In this document: positions 24,771 to 33,311 of the stretch, in pieces
Numbering within the stretch: position 1 is the first letter of the stretch
How the letters are laid out: every line of letters begins with the position of its first letter
Assembly: GCF_002750975.1 (NCBI RefSeq)
Contig: NZ_PEJS01000001.1
Location: 4,066,973-4,130,972, forward strand
Direction of reading: 5' to 3'
Length of the DNA stretch: 64,000 bases
DNA from: Stenotrophomonas indicatrix
Lineage (GTDB): Bacteria > Pseudomonadota > Gammaproteobacteria > Xanthomonadales > Xanthomonadaceae
Made by a program: the position numbers and the translations under genes
Notes under the pieces: generated by a model
What the model was told of the DNA's origin: nothing
What the model saw: the letters and a program-made list of their open reading frames with translations, nothing else
The model's database searches: none

Positions 24771-25538
24771 TCAACCCAATTCCACCCACGCCGGTGCATG
24801 ATCGCTGGGGCGTTCCCAGGTGCGCGGCTCGCGGTCGATGCCCGAGGCTACCGCACTGCCCTTCAGCGCATCGGAAACCAGGGTGAGGTCGATGCGCAGG
24901 CCGAGGTCGCGGCGGAAACCCGCTGCGCGGTAGTCCCACCAGCTGAAGGTGCCGGCCTCATCGTTGTGCAGGCGGAAGCCATCGTGCAGGCCCAGCTGCA
25001 GCAGCTTGTTCAGTGCGCCGCGCTCGGCAGTGGAGGTCAGGATGTGGTTGTCGTTCCACACCTCCGGGTCATGCACGTCGCGCGCATCGGGGGCGATGTT
25101 GAAGTCGCCCATCACGATCAGCTTCGGATGCCGCTGCAGTTCTTCGGCGATCCACGCGTGCACCGCCTCCAGCCAGCGCAGCTTGTACTCGTACTTGTCG
25201 GTGCCCACGTCCTGGCCGTTGACCACGTACAGGTTGATCACCCGCAGGTCGCCGAAGGTGCCGGCGATGACCCGCTTCTGCTCGTCCTCGAAGCCGGGAA
25301 TGCCGATCTGCACGTCCTGCGCCGGCTCGCGCGACACCAGCGCCACGCCGTTGTAGGTCTTCTGCCCGGCGAACACGCTGCGGTAACCGGCGGCGACCAG
25401 CGCCGAGTCGGGGAACTTGTGGTCCTCCAGCTTGGTTTCCTGGATGCCGACGATGTCCGGGCCGAAGTCCTTGAGCCACTGCTCCAGGTGCGGCAGGCGG
25501 ACATTGAGCGAATTGACGTTCCACGAGGCGATCTTCAT
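24771..25538 (-). CDS. xthA: Exodeoxyribonuclease III (AP endonuclease)
   Basis: 255 residues, usual length. It shows MKIASWNVNSLNVR, the metal-binding Glu in QETKLED, MGDFNIAPDARD and the catalytic SDHAPAWVEL near the C-terminus. It cleaves DNA at abasic sites and degrades duplex DNA 3'-5'. It is a single gene with SMAG repeats on both sides. Confidence 0.93.
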   Translation of the reverse strand: MKIASWNVNSLNVRLPHLEQWLKDFGPDIVGIQETKLEDHKFPDSALVAAGYRSVFAGQKTYNGVALVSREPAQDVQIGIPGFEDEQKRVIAGTFGDLRVINLYVVNGQDVGTDKYEYKLRWLEAVHAWIAEELQRHPKLIVMGDFNIAPDARDVHDPEVWNDNHILTSTAERGALNKLLQLGLHDGFRLHNDEAGTFSWWDYRAAGFRRDLGLRIDLTLVSDALKGSAVASGIDREPRTWERPSDHAPAWVELG

Positions 25539-25565
25539 GCGGGCATTCTACCCGGGTGGGCTTTG

Positions 25566-25780
25566 GTAGAGGCCGACCTTGGTCGGCGCTTTGCTTCCCG
25601 CTGTTGCCTTCGTAGAGGCCGACCTTGGTCGGCGCTTGGGGTTCACGCGTGCCAACCAAGGTTGGCCCCTACCGGAACGAGCCGCGCGGGTTGGCCCCTA
25701 CCGGTAGTGCCGGCCGCTGGCCGGCAGGTGCAGGTCCCCGCCGGAGGGTCATGAAGTTGCCGGCCAGCGGCCGGCACTAC
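25566..25780. repeat. Cluster of five SMAG repeats
   Basis: Elements lie at 25566-25587 (+), 25612-25633 (+), 25651-25672 (-), 25704-25726 (+) and 25758-25780 (-). A half element (GTTGGCCCCTAC, about 25689-25701) between the third and fourth shows partial duplication. The first two are identical GTAGAGGCCGACC-TT-GGTCGGC copies 46 bases apart. They fill the gap between xthA and the aldehyde dehydrogenase gene. Confidence 0.82.
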
Positions 25781-25805
25781 CACTGGATGCACGCCCTTGC
25801 TGGAT

Positions 25806-27215
25806 TCACCGCAGCAGCAGTTTCAACAACCCCGCAATCTTCGAATACGGCGGCCGCAGCCGGTCACTGGCCGCCCAGCGCGACTGCCACAGCACCGGCA
25901 ACAGCTTGCTCATCGCATCAAACCCGGCCCGCCCGTGGTACGCCCCCATGCCACTGGCGCCCACCCCACCAAACGGCAAACCGTCGGCGGCGAAGTGCAG
26001 CAGGGTGTCGTTGACCGTGACCCCGCCGGCCAGCACCTGGCCGAGAATGCGCTCCACCGTGGCCGTGTCATGGCTGAAGGGATACAGCGCCAGTGGCCGG
26101 TCGCGGGCCACGATGTCGGCCAGCGCCGCATCCAGGTCCGGATAGGCGCGCACCGGCAGGATCGGGCCGAAGATCTCATCGCGCATCAGGTCTAGGTCAT
26201 CCGGCGGGTCCAGCACCACGGTCGGCACCAGCAGCCGCTCGCGATCGGCGCGCGCGTCATCCACCTGCGCCAGCGGAATCACCGGCACGCCGCGTTCGCG
26301 CGCCTGCGCCAGATAGCCCTGCAGGCGCCGGTACTGGCCCTCGTTGATGATCCGCGTGTAGTCGGCGGCATCGCTGAAATCGCCATAGCGCTCACGCACC
26401 TGCTGCTGCAGCGCCTGCACGAACTCACGCTGGCGCACGCTGTCGATCAGCACGTAATCCGGCGCGATGCAGGTCTGGCCGGCGTTGAACCACTTGCCGG
26501 TGGCCAGACGTGCGGCGGCTTTGTCCAACGGGAAATCACGGCAGACGATCGCCGGCGACTTGCCGCCCAGTTCCAGCGTCAGCGGCACCAGATGCTCCGC
26601 CGCCGCCGCCATCACCTTGCGGCCGACCGCGGTGGAACCGGTAAACACGAGGTGGTCCAGCGGTAGCGAAGACACCGCCGCAGCCACGTCCGCCCCACCC
26701 TGCACCACCGCTACACGTTCGGGCGGGAACACGCTCGCCAGCAGATCGGCCAGGAACGCGCTGGTGCGCGGGGTGTGCTCCGAAGGCTTCAACAGCACAT
26801 GGTTGCCAGCGGCAATCGCGGTGGCCAGCGGCACCAACGCCAGCGTGACCGGATAATTCCACGGCGAGATCACCCCGACCACACCCAGCGGCATCGGCCG
26901 CAGCTGCGCGCGCGCCGGCCATAGTCGCCAGCCGGCGCCCACCCGCTGCGGCTTCGACCAGCGCCGCAGGTGGCGACGCAGGTGGTCGATGGCCGACAGC
27001 ACGCTCATGCCATCGGCCAGCTTCGATTCCACGTGGGCGCGGTGGCCGAAGTCCTCGGCGATGGCTTGGGCCATTTCGTCCAGGCGTAGCTTCAGCGCCT
27101 CGCGCAGGCGGCGCAGGTCATTCCCGCGCTGGTCTAGCGACGGGCGCTGCGACTGCCAGGCGCTGCGCAGGGTGTGCAGGATGGCGGGGAGGTCGGCTGG
27201 GACGGTGGTGGTCAT
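25806..27215 (-). CDS. calB: Coniferyl aldehyde dehydrogenase-type ALDH
   Basis: 469 residues, cytoplasmic ALDH superfamily. PWNYPVTLALVPLATAIAAGN forms the cofactor site, LELGGKSP holds the general-base Glu, and the catalytic Cys is in FNAGQTCIAPDY. The short sequence without an N-terminal extension matches coniferyl aldehyde dehydrogenase (CalB) of proteobacteria, which oxidises coniferyl aldehyde to ferulate. Close paralogues act on medium-chain aldehydes, so the symbol is tentative. Confidence 0.8.
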   Translation of the reverse strand: MTTTVPADLPAILHTLRSAWQSQRPSLDQRGNDLRRLREALKLRLDEMAQAIAEDFGHRAHVESKLADGMSVLSAIDHLRRHLRRWSKPQRVGAGWRLWPARAQLRPMPLGVVGVISPWNYPVTLALVPLATAIAAGNHVLLKPSEHTPRTSAFLADLLASVFPPERVAVVQGGADVAAAVSSLPLDHLVFTGSTAVGRKVMAAAAEHLVPLTLELGGKSPAIVCRDFPLDKAAARLATGKWFNAGQTCIAPDYVLIDSVRQREFVQALQQQVRERYGDFSDAADYTRIINEGQYRRLQGYLAQARERGVPVIPLAQVDDARADRERLLVPTVVLDPPDDLDLMRDEIFGPILPVRAYPDLDAALADIVARDRPLALYPFSHDTATVERILGQVLAGGVTVNDTLLHFAADGLPFGGVGASGMGAYHGRAGFDAMSKLLPVLWQSRWAASDRLRPPYSKIAGLLKLLLR

Positions 27216-27274
27216 GGGGCGACTATACGAGCTGTGGCAGTCATCGCCGCATGACAGGGCGCGGATTCGACTGG

Positions 27275-27362
27275 GTAGAGTCGACTGTTAGTCGACCGCT
27301 CCCCGGTCAGAACACGTGAAACCCAACGCTGGGCGCGATAGTCGGCCAACGGTCGACTCTAC
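27275..27362. repeat. Two divergent-subtype SMAG repeats
   Basis: 27275-27296 (+) is GTAGAGTCGACTGTTAGTCGACC, and 27341-27362 (-) is a variant with an imperfect stem. They mark the boundary between the GC-rich chromosome and the lower-GC cassette that follows. Confidence 0.75.
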
Positions 27363-27507
27363 CCCTCGTCAGACCTCCAGAGGGATGGCCAAACACGTAG
27401 TTCCATCCGGGAAGCGTAAGAACATTTGCAATTTCGTACTTCTTTCATGGTGGAGCGGCTTCATGTCCACCAATGTATACGTCTGACGTGCCGAAGAGCA
27501 GGATGTA

Positions 27508-27939
27508 ATGCAAGGTATAGCCGCAGTTCTAGCCGGTTTGATGCTGATGGTCCTCTCTGCCGGAGCCTCAACTCCGCCTATTGACTACGAGAAGGTTCGT
27601 ATGGCCGGCGTCCAAAGAATGATGGGCCACTGGGTGCGTTACATCATGCTTAGCGGCGCCTCGGATTGCATCACGGTCCAGATTTTCAAATCCGCGAACA
27701 TGGAAGGCCTCGTTCGCCAGAAGAAAATCTGTTCGCTTGGAAAGATGAGTTTTCGCGATGACTTCGCGTTTGTCGACGTGCGGAAAATAGGGTTTGAGCC
27801 AGATCGACTATCGCTGGAGATCGAGTTTTTTAGCCTTCGCGGGAGCGGTGATGAGGTGAAAGAGTGCTCAATTGAAATCGGAAATGGTTCTATCGGAGAT
27901 CTGAAATGTTCACTCGAGTTTGGAAGCGAGTACTACTGA
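27508..27939 (+). CDS. Secreted hypothetical protein, four-cysteine family (first tandem copy)
   Basis: 143 residues, unrecognised. A signal peptide (about residues 1-20) leads into a small domain with four cysteines in the pattern CITVQ...KKICS...ECSIE...LKC, presumably two disulfides in the periplasm. The next gene encodes a paralogue with the same cysteines and the shared FxxDFAxVDxxxxxF, DRLxxExEF and GSIGDLxC blocks. AGGA lies just upstream of the ATG. GC is near 50%, well below the surrounding genes, which suggests horizontal acquisition. Its 3' end overlaps the paralogue by 34 bases. Confidence 0.7.
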   Translation: MQGIAAVLAGLMLMVLSAGASTPPIDYEKVRMAGVQRMMGHWVRYIMLSGASDCITVQIFKSANMEGLVRQKKICSLGKMSFRDDFAFVDVRKIGFEPDRLSLEIEFFSLRGSGDEVKECSIEIGNGSIGDLKCSLEFGSEYY

Positions 27940-28346
27940 CCACGCCCTGGCTTGTTCTTTACGCTGCGCCATCCTTGTCGGGCAGCACCGCCAAAGCCTC
28001 AGAGCGGCACAACGACTACTCAAAAGTCACGAAGGCCGATATCGCGATTGTCCAGGAGCGAGCTGTCAGGTATGTCGTAATCGCTGACAATCCATGTCTG
28101 ACAGTCCAGTCCTTCAGACTCGGCCATCCAGCCGAGTATCACCGCGAGAAGTTAATCTGCTCCGTCGGTGGCGCGCGCTTCGATCGCGACTTCGCCTTGG
28201 TCGACTTCAAGACACTCGATTTCCACGATGACCGTCTGGATGTAGAAGTCGAATTCATTCCCTCACGAAGGGGACGCAAGGCGGTCAGGTGGTGCTCCAT
28301 CGCCCTGCAGCCTGATTCCATCGGCGACCTGATGTGCCATCGATGA
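27906..28346 (+). CDS. Secreted hypothetical protein, four-cysteine family (second tandem copy)
   Basis: 146 residues, paralogous to the preceding gene over most of its length (shared CLTVQSF, ICSVGG, DRDFALVDFKTLDF, DRLDVEVEF and SIGDLMC blocks). The N-terminus (VLLTTPWLVLYAAPSLSG) is a signal peptide or anchor. A ribosome site GGAGA lies 6 bases before the ATG at 27906, inside the previous gene. Its stop overlaps the start of the next gene (ATGA). No known family; a periplasmic binding, inhibitor or immunity role is possible but unproven. Confidence 0.7.
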   Translation: MFTRVWKRVLLTTPWLVLYAAPSLSGSTAKASERHNDYSKVTKADIAIVQERAVRYVVIADNPCLTVQSFRLGHPAEYHREKLICSVGGARFDRDFALVDFKTLDFHDDRLDVEVEFIPSRRGRKAVRWCSIALQPDSIGDLMCHR

Positions 28347-29056
28347 TGGTAGCGCTGGCGATGGCCGCTGTACTGTCTCTGCCTGCAGCGTCAACTGCAC
28401 CCCCGCCGCCTCACGCCGGTTTCGCACTGGATACAGAGCGAGAGTATGTGCCGATGGTGGGCGACAGCCTGGTGTCGCTTGTGGGCGAGCTGGATGGTGA
28501 ACCCACTTCTGGCGCCGCCATCGACCGGGTGCTGACCACTTTGGAGGAGCGACTAAAGCGCACCTCATGCAGGCCAGCAGAACCTGGTGATGCGCAGTCG
28601 CAGCCACGTGGCATCACCTGCAGCGCACCTGATGTAGAAAGCATCTTTCCTTACTACGCGGCTTTGCGGCGGGCGACGACACCAGCAGAACACGAGCGGC
28701 GCGGTCGTCGCTTTCTGGATGCATATGCCAGATTGCTCGAGGATGCGCCGGATACCGCCCTTACGCGACCACGCGAAGATGAAGCGGTGGACGGGTTGCT
28801 GCATGTGCTCTTTCCGCTCCAGGCCTGGGACGAGAAGCTGAACATTCCACGCCATGACGTGCACTTCCCCTTTGTTCCCGTGTGCAACCTCGTTGCCGCT
28901 CGTGTTGCGCATTGCCCCGGCGCCGATCAGTTGCTCAATCGGATCAGACAAGCGGGCGATGAGAGTGAACAGCGAGCGTTCTGCATCAAGGAGTTTTCAA
29001 GACGCCCCCTTGAGCAGGAAGGCGAATGCATAGAAAAGACCACCGCAAGCCCCTGA
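28343..29056 (+). CDS. Secreted hypothetical protein, cassette gene 3
   Basis: About 237 residues starting at the ATG at 28343, which overlaps the upstream stop by 4 bases (translational coupling). A signal peptide (MVALAMAAVLSLPAASTA) is followed by an alpha-helical, charged domain with six cysteines spread along it (TSCRP, ITCSA, PVCNL, AHCPG, AFCIK, GECIE). I do not recognise it. It lies in the same lower-GC cassette as its neighbours and is probably part of one transcript. Confidence 0.65.
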   Translation: MMVALAMAAVLSLPAASTAPPPPHAGFALDTEREYVPMVGDSLVSLVGELDGEPTSGAAIDRVLTTLEERLKRTSCRPAEPGDAQSQPRGITCSAPDVESIFPYYAALRRATTPAEHERRGRRFLDAYARLLEDAPDTALTRPREDEAVDGLLHVLFPLQAWDEKLNIPRHDVHFPFVPVCNLVAARVAHCPGADQLLNRIRQAGDESEQRAFCIKEFSRRPLEQEGECIEKTTASP

Positions 29057-29107
29057 TGCCCATGGCATCTTCCTCGCTTGCCAATGACAGTTTCCGAGAG
29101 GATGAAT

Positions 29108-29746
29108 ATGTTGAGCCTGGTCTTCACTTTGCTCGCATCACTGGCTTCACCACTAGACGCAAAAGCTGGCAACGAGAGGTGGACACAGGCTGGCAGTGAC
29201 ATCACGCTGCGGTATGACGGTGAGGAGAACGGTCGCTACCGGAACGTGTCGGTCATGAGGCATGGCAAGTTGGTGCGTCGGATAGAGCTGAGCGAGCGCT
29301 CCTACTCTCTGTTCGAACACGATGCCGATCCGGCGACGTCTCCTGACGGCCGGTATGTGCTTGTCACTGACGTGGAATCCGGTGAGGTCGCTTCTCCGGA
29401 TGGAGATCGCTTCATGCATGAGGTTCCGTACTGTGGGTTCATGAACACGCGCAGCGGTTGCATGGTTACGCGGCAGACCGGCCAGTTCTGTGGCGGGTCA
29501 TTCAATGACATTGGCAACTGGGCATCTCCCGGCCTCCCACCTGTCACCCTGACCGAAGAAGGCGCTACCGCAGAGGATTATGCGTCAGGTCACCGGAGTC
29601 CTTCGGATGCGCCCGATGGTTCCCTCGACAATCTGCTTCGTTGCGACCCGCCGGGTCCACGCAACAGAGGTCATTACAAAAAGCTGATCGACGCGGGGAT
29701 CTTTGACGTCACTCCCTCGCAGAGGCAAGCGCTGGACGGCGGTTAG
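29108..29746 (+). CDS. Secreted hypothetical protein, cassette gene 4
   Basis: 212 residues from the ATG at 29108, with GAGAGG 6 bases upstream (an ATG at 29102 would touch that site). A signal peptide (LSLVFTLLASLASPLDA) precedes a beta-rich domain with SPDGRYVLVTDVESGEV, a strand pattern reminiscent of TolB/WD-type propeller blades, and a Cys pair (YCGFMNTRSGCM). The function is unknown. The stop TAG lies in a decayed SMAG-like palindrome (TTAGCATCGACCGTTGGTCGAC). Confidence 0.65.
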   Translation: MLSLVFTLLASLASPLDAKAGNERWTQAGSDITLRYDGEENGRYRNVSVMRHGKLVRRIELSERSYSLFEHDADPATSPDGRYVLVTDVESGEVASPDGDRFMHEVPYCGFMNTRSGCMVTRQTGQFCGGSFNDIGNWASPGLPPVTLTEEGATAEDYASGHRSPSDAPDGSLDNLLRCDPPGPRNRGHYKKLIDAGIFDVTPSQRQALDGG

Positions 29747-29800
29747 CATCGACCGTTGGTCGACCGCTCTCGACGCTACCTCGCACTGCGTCTGGAGGTA

Positions 29801-29840
29801 GGGGTCAGAGCCCTTTCGCATGCGAAAGGGATCTGACCCC
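29801..29840. repeat. Inverted repeat, GGGGTC...GACCCC family
   Basis: GGGGTCAGAGCCCTTTCGCA is followed immediately by a 20-base arm that mirrors it with one mismatch, a near-perfect 40-base palindrome. It has the same outer arms as the copies at 449, 15977 and 35418. It lies just after the secreted-protein cassette. Confidence 0.75.
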
Positions 29841-29944
29841 GGGCGCGATACGGGCGGTGGCTTCGGATGCTTGTCAACCGCGATGAAGGCATTCAGCGCT
29901 GTTTGTTCGTGTCTGCGGAGTTTTGTGCCGCGCGTTGCGCGGTC

Positions 29945-29966
29945 GCCGAGCATGGCTCGGCGCTAC
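29945..29966 (-). repeat. SMAG palindromic repeat
   Basis: Reversed GTAGCGCCGAGCC-AT-GCTCGGC, between the cassette and the transporter terminator. Confidence 0.75.
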
Positions 29967-29971
29967 AGGGA

Positions 29972-30001
29972 AACGAAAAGGCCGTGGTCTGCACCACGGC
30001 C
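29972..30001 (-). terminator. Rho-independent terminator of the MHS transporter gene
   Basis: On the minus strand GGCCGTGGT-GCAG-ACCACGGCC is followed by TTTTCGTTT. It lies 27 bases past the transporter stop codon. Confidence 0.85.
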
Positions 30002-30027
30002 TCTCCTTCATTCGATGAACATCATTC

Positions 30028-31683
30028 TTACTTGGTGATGTCCACGTTCTTCGTCTCGCGCAGGAACAGGCCGCCAATCACCACCGACATCAGCGCGATG
30101 ATGATCGGGTACCACAACCCGTAGTACAGGTTGCCGGTACCGGCCACCAGCGCGAACGAGATCGCCGGCAGGAAGCCACCGAACCAGCCATTGCCGATGT
30201 GATACGGCAGCGACATCGAGGTGTAGCGGATGCGGGTCGGGAACAGTTCGACCAGGTAGGCGGCGATCGGGCCGTAGACCATGGTCACGTACAGCACCAG
30301 CAGCCACAGCATCAGGATCGTGCCGGCGTAGTTGATGCGCGAACCATCAGCCTTGGCGGGATAGCCGGCACCGGTCAATGCCGTCTTCAGCTCGGCACCG
30401 AACGCGTCAGCCTTGGCCTTTCCTTCTTCCTTGGTCAGGCCGGCGGCCTCGTACGAGGTGACGCTGGCGCTGCCCACGTTGACCATCGCCAGCGAACCAG
30501 CAGCGGCCGGCTGCACGTCATACGGCACACCGGCCTTGGTCAGCGCGGCGGTGGCGACGTCGCAGGAGCTGGTGAACTTGCGCAGGCCCACCGGATCGAA
30601 CTGGAAGGAGCAGGTGGTCGGGTCGGCCACGACCAGCGCCGGCGAACTGCTGCGGGCTTCTTCGATGGCCGGGTTGGCGAAGTGGGTCAGACCCTTGAAG
30701 ATCGGGATGTAGGTGATTGCGGCCAACAGGCAGCCGGCCAGGATGATCTTCTTGCGGCCGATACGGTCGGACAGCCAGCCGAAGAAGATGAAGAACGGCA
30801 CGCCCAACGCCAGCGCGGCAGCGATCAGCAGGTAGGAGGTGGTGGCATCGACCTTCAGCATGCTGCTGAGGAAGAACAGCGCGTAGAACTGGCCGCCATA
30901 CCAGACCACCGCCTGGCCCGCTGCGGCGCCGAGCAGCACCAGCAGCATCAGCTTCAGGTTGCCGCCCTTCAGGCTGTCACGGAACGGCGTCTTGGAACCC
31001 TTGCCCTCCGACTTCATCTGCTGGAACAGCGGCGACTCGCTCAGCTGCAGGCGGATCCACACCGACACACCCAGCAGCACGATCGAGACCAGGAACGGAA
31101 TGCGCCAGCCCCAGGCTTCGAACGCTTCGTTGCCGAGGAAGTAGCGGCAGGCCAGGATGATCAGCAGCGACATGAACAGGCCGAGGGTGGCCGTGCACTG
31201 GATGAAGCTGGTGTACAGGCCACGCTTGTCGTCCGGCGCGTGTTCGGCCACGTAGGTCGCCGCACCACCGTACTCGCCGCCCATGGCCAAGCCCTGGGCC
31301 AGGCGCAGGATGATCAGGATCACCGGCGCGGCGAAGCCGATCGAGGCGTAGTTGGGCAGCACACCGACCAGGAAGGTCGAGATGCCCATGATCAGGATGG
31401 TGACCAGGAAGGTGTACTTGCGGCCGATGCGATCGCCGAGGCTGCCGAAGAAGGCCGCACCGAACGGGCGCACGAAGAAGCCGGCCGCGAAGGCCAGCAG
31501 GGCGAAGATCATGCCCGTGGTTTCATTGACGCCACTGAAGAACTGCTTGGCGATGATCGCAGCAAGCGAGCCATACAGGAAGAAGTCATACCACTCGAAA
31601 ACGGTGCCCAGGCTGGACGCGAAGATGACCTTCTTGTGTCCCTGGGTTAGTTGGGCTTTCGCCGGTGCAGGTGTTGTGGACAT
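30028..31683 (-). CDS. MFS transporter, metabolite:H+ symporter (MHS) family, with periplasmic insert
   Basis: 551 residues. MHS signatures are clear: EWYDFFLYGSLA, RPFGAAFFGSLGDRIGRK and RLAQGLAMGGEYGGAATYVAEHAP. The family imports carboxylates, shikimate, proline/betaine and similar solutes with protons. Twelve membrane segments are visible, with about 120 extra residues (335-453, containing C358 and C374) between TM9 and TM10. By topology this faces the periplasm; typical MHS proteins (about 430 residues) lack it. It is downstream of the porin gene and near acs, so a carboxylate substrate is likely. A terminator follows. Confidence 0.85.
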   Translation of the reverse strand: MSTTPAPAKAQLTQGHKKVIFASSLGTVFEWYDFFLYGSLAAIIAKQFFSGVNETTGMIFALLAFAAGFFVRPFGAAFFGSLGDRIGRKYTFLVTILIMGISTFLVGVLPNYASIGFAAPVILIILRLAQGLAMGGEYGGAATYVAEHAPDDKRGLYTSFIQCTATLGLFMSLLIILACRYFLGNEAFEAWGWRIPFLVSIVLLGVSVWIRLQLSESPLFQQMKSEGKGSKTPFRDSLKGGNLKLMLLVLLGAAAGQAVVWYGGQFYALFFLSSMLKVDATTSYLLIAAALALGVPFFIFFGWLSDRIGRKKIILAGCLLAAITYIPIFKGLTHFANPAIEEARSSSPALVVADPTTCSFQFDPVGLRKFTSSCDVATAALTKAGVPYDVQPAAAGSLAMVNVGSASVTSYEAAGLTKEEGKAKADAFGAELKTALTGAGYPAKADGSRINYAGTILMLWLLVLYVTMVYGPIAAYLVELFPTRIRYTSMSLPYHIGNGWFGGFLPAISFALVAGTGNLYYGLWYPIIIALMSVVIGGLFLRETKNVDITK

Positions 31684-31699
31684 GGGAAGCTTTCCCTCT

Positions 31700-31792
31700 G
31701 TAGGTGCCGACCTCGGTCGGCACGCAGTCTAGGTAGGTGCCGACACCATTGGTCGGCACTCATTCTTGGTAGGTGCCGACCTTGGTCGGCAC
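31700..31792 (+). repeat. Three directly repeated SMAG elements between porin and transporter genes
   Basis: 31700-31723, 31733-31759 and 31769-31792 are all plus-oriented GTAGGTGCCGACC...GGTCGGCAC copies at about 35-base spacing; the middle one has a longer loop (ACCATT). They sit inside the likely porin-transporter transcript and could reduce read-through. Confidence 0.85.
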
Positions 31793-31796
31793 TCCT

Positions 31797-33218
31797 TTAG
31801 AAGCTGTACTTCGTAGTGAACTGCAGACGGGTGATATCGCCCTTGTTGCCGTTCTCGATCTCGCGCTTGCCGTACATCAGCTCGGCACCGACATCGACCT
31901 TGGGCAGCGGCGAGTAGAAGATGTTGCCGCGGATGCTCTGCACGCTCTTGGTCACCAGCGGGCCGAGGATGCTGTCGTTGTCGTAGTCGCTGCGCGCATA
32001 GATCAGGTTGGTGCGCAGCTTCGGCGAGAACGCATGGCGCCAACCGACATAGCCGGCGATCACACCGGTCGGGTTGAGCTCGTCACGGGCCACGTCATAG
32101 GCCGAATCCGCAGTAATGCCCAGGCCGATGTAACGGGCGATGCCCTCGCCACCGGTGAACTGGTAGTGCAGCGAATCGCTGTCACCCATCACCCACTTGC
32201 CGCCCAGGGTCAGGCCACCGGCCACCTTGTCGGCCTTTGCGCCGGTGGCCTGGTTGTCGACCTTCAGCTGACGGACGATACCGCCAACACCGAACGTGCC
32301 CCAGTCACCCTTCCAGCCATAACGCAGGGTCAGGTCCGGCAGGCTGCCGCGATCGGAATTGGCGCTGGCATTGGTCCAGGCGCCGGTGACCGGATTGCGC
32401 GTACCGGTGAGGGTGGTCGTTTCAGGATTCTCCAGCGCGACGCTGAAGCCGCCCTGGGTGTAGCGCACCTGCGCCTGGCGCACGAAGATCACGCCATCGG
32501 TGGGACCGACGAAGTCGACCGCTTCCGGCAACGACGCCGCATCCATGAAGTTCGACCAGGTCTGGCCGGCCATCCAGTTGTTCCAGTACATGTACGCATG
32601 GCGCAGGGTCACGCCATAGGTGTTGGTGGCGGTCTGGTTGCCCAGCGAGTTGCCGAAGAAATCCATCTCGAAGAACGCGCCGGCCTTGTTGCCCGACTCG
32701 CTGACGTTGTCGATGCCCAGGTTGAAGCGCGAGAACTTGGCGTGGGCGTTGTAGTCCACGTCCGAGCGCTTGCCGCTGCCGCCGGCGCCTTCCACCGGGG
32801 TCTGCCCGGGCAGGTACAGCGAGCGGCCGGTGGCATCGTCGGCCAGCTGGCCATCGCTGGTCTGGGTGGCCAGGAAATCAGCCTTGATGAAACCGCCGAT
32901 CTTGACCGTGGTGCCCGGCGCCGCGCCGGGGGTGATGGTGGTGACCTGGATCGGCTGCTTGCCCGCAGGCACCGCCGGCTTCTGTTCGGCCTGCAGCGTG
33001 CGGACGTCGGTGACCGCCTGCTGGGTCTGCACGATCTGGGTCTGTTGCTGCTGCTGCGACGCCAGCAGCGCCTGCACCTGCCGCTCCAGTTCGGCGACGC
33101 GTGACTCCAGTGCCTTCTCTTTGGCGGTCTCGGCGAACGCCATGCCCGGTGCGACCAGGGCGACCAACAGGCAGGCCGCCAAAGGTGTGCGCACGGCTTT
33201 CAACGTACGGTGGCTCAT
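31797..33218 (-). CDS. DcaP-like outer-membrane porin
   Basis: About 473 residues from the ATG at 33216-33218, with GAGAGG upstream. A signal peptide (about 1-29) is followed by a coiled coil (KALESRVAELERQVQALLASQQQQQ, about 33-57) and then an amphipathic beta-barrel ending in Phe. This trimeric coiled-coil porin type resembles DcaP, which passes dicarboxylates in Acinetobacter. It is divergent from acs and upstream of the MHS transporter, so it probably serves carboxylate uptake. Confidence 0.82.
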   Translation of the reverse strand: MSHRTLKAVRTPLAACLLVALVAPGMAFAETAKEKALESRVAELERQVQALLASQQQQQTQIVQTQQAVTDVRTLQAEQKPAVPAGKQPIQVTTITPGAAPGTTVKIGGFIKADFLATQTSDGQLADDATGRSLYLPGQTPVEGAGGSGKRSDVDYNAHAKFSRFNLGIDNVSESGNKAGAFFEMDFFGNSLGNQTATNTYGVTLRHAYMYWNNWMAGQTWSNFMDAASLPEAVDFVGPTDGVIFVRQAQVRYTQGGFSVALENPETTTLTGTRNPVTGAWTNASANSDRGSLPDLTLRYGWKGDWGTFGVGGIVRQLKVDNQATGAKADKVAGGLTLGGKWVMGDSDSLHYQFTGGEGIARYIGLGITADSAYDVARDELNPTGVIAGYVGWRHAFSPKLRTNLIYARSDYDNDSILGPLVTKSVQSIRGNIFYSPLPKVDVGAELMYGKREIENGNKGDITRLQFTTKYSF

Positions 33219-33311
33219 GTTGCCCTCTCTCCCAAGTGGCAAGGTGATGCCGCGCGTGGGGCACGGTCGAGCCGAGACTGCGGGGCGTTTGCACGCACCG
33301 GCTATTGGCCA

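Noticed and set aside
25566..25633. Two identical 22-base units as possible CRISPR repeats or attachment sites
   Set aside because: They are plain GTAG SMAG copies; no integrase or spacer-like pattern accompanies them.
27216..30027. A genomic island with integrase or tRNA attachment site around the secreted-protein cassette
   Set aside because: Composition and gene content suggest transfer, but no integrase, tRNA gene or direct-repeat boundary was found, so I do not call a mobile element.
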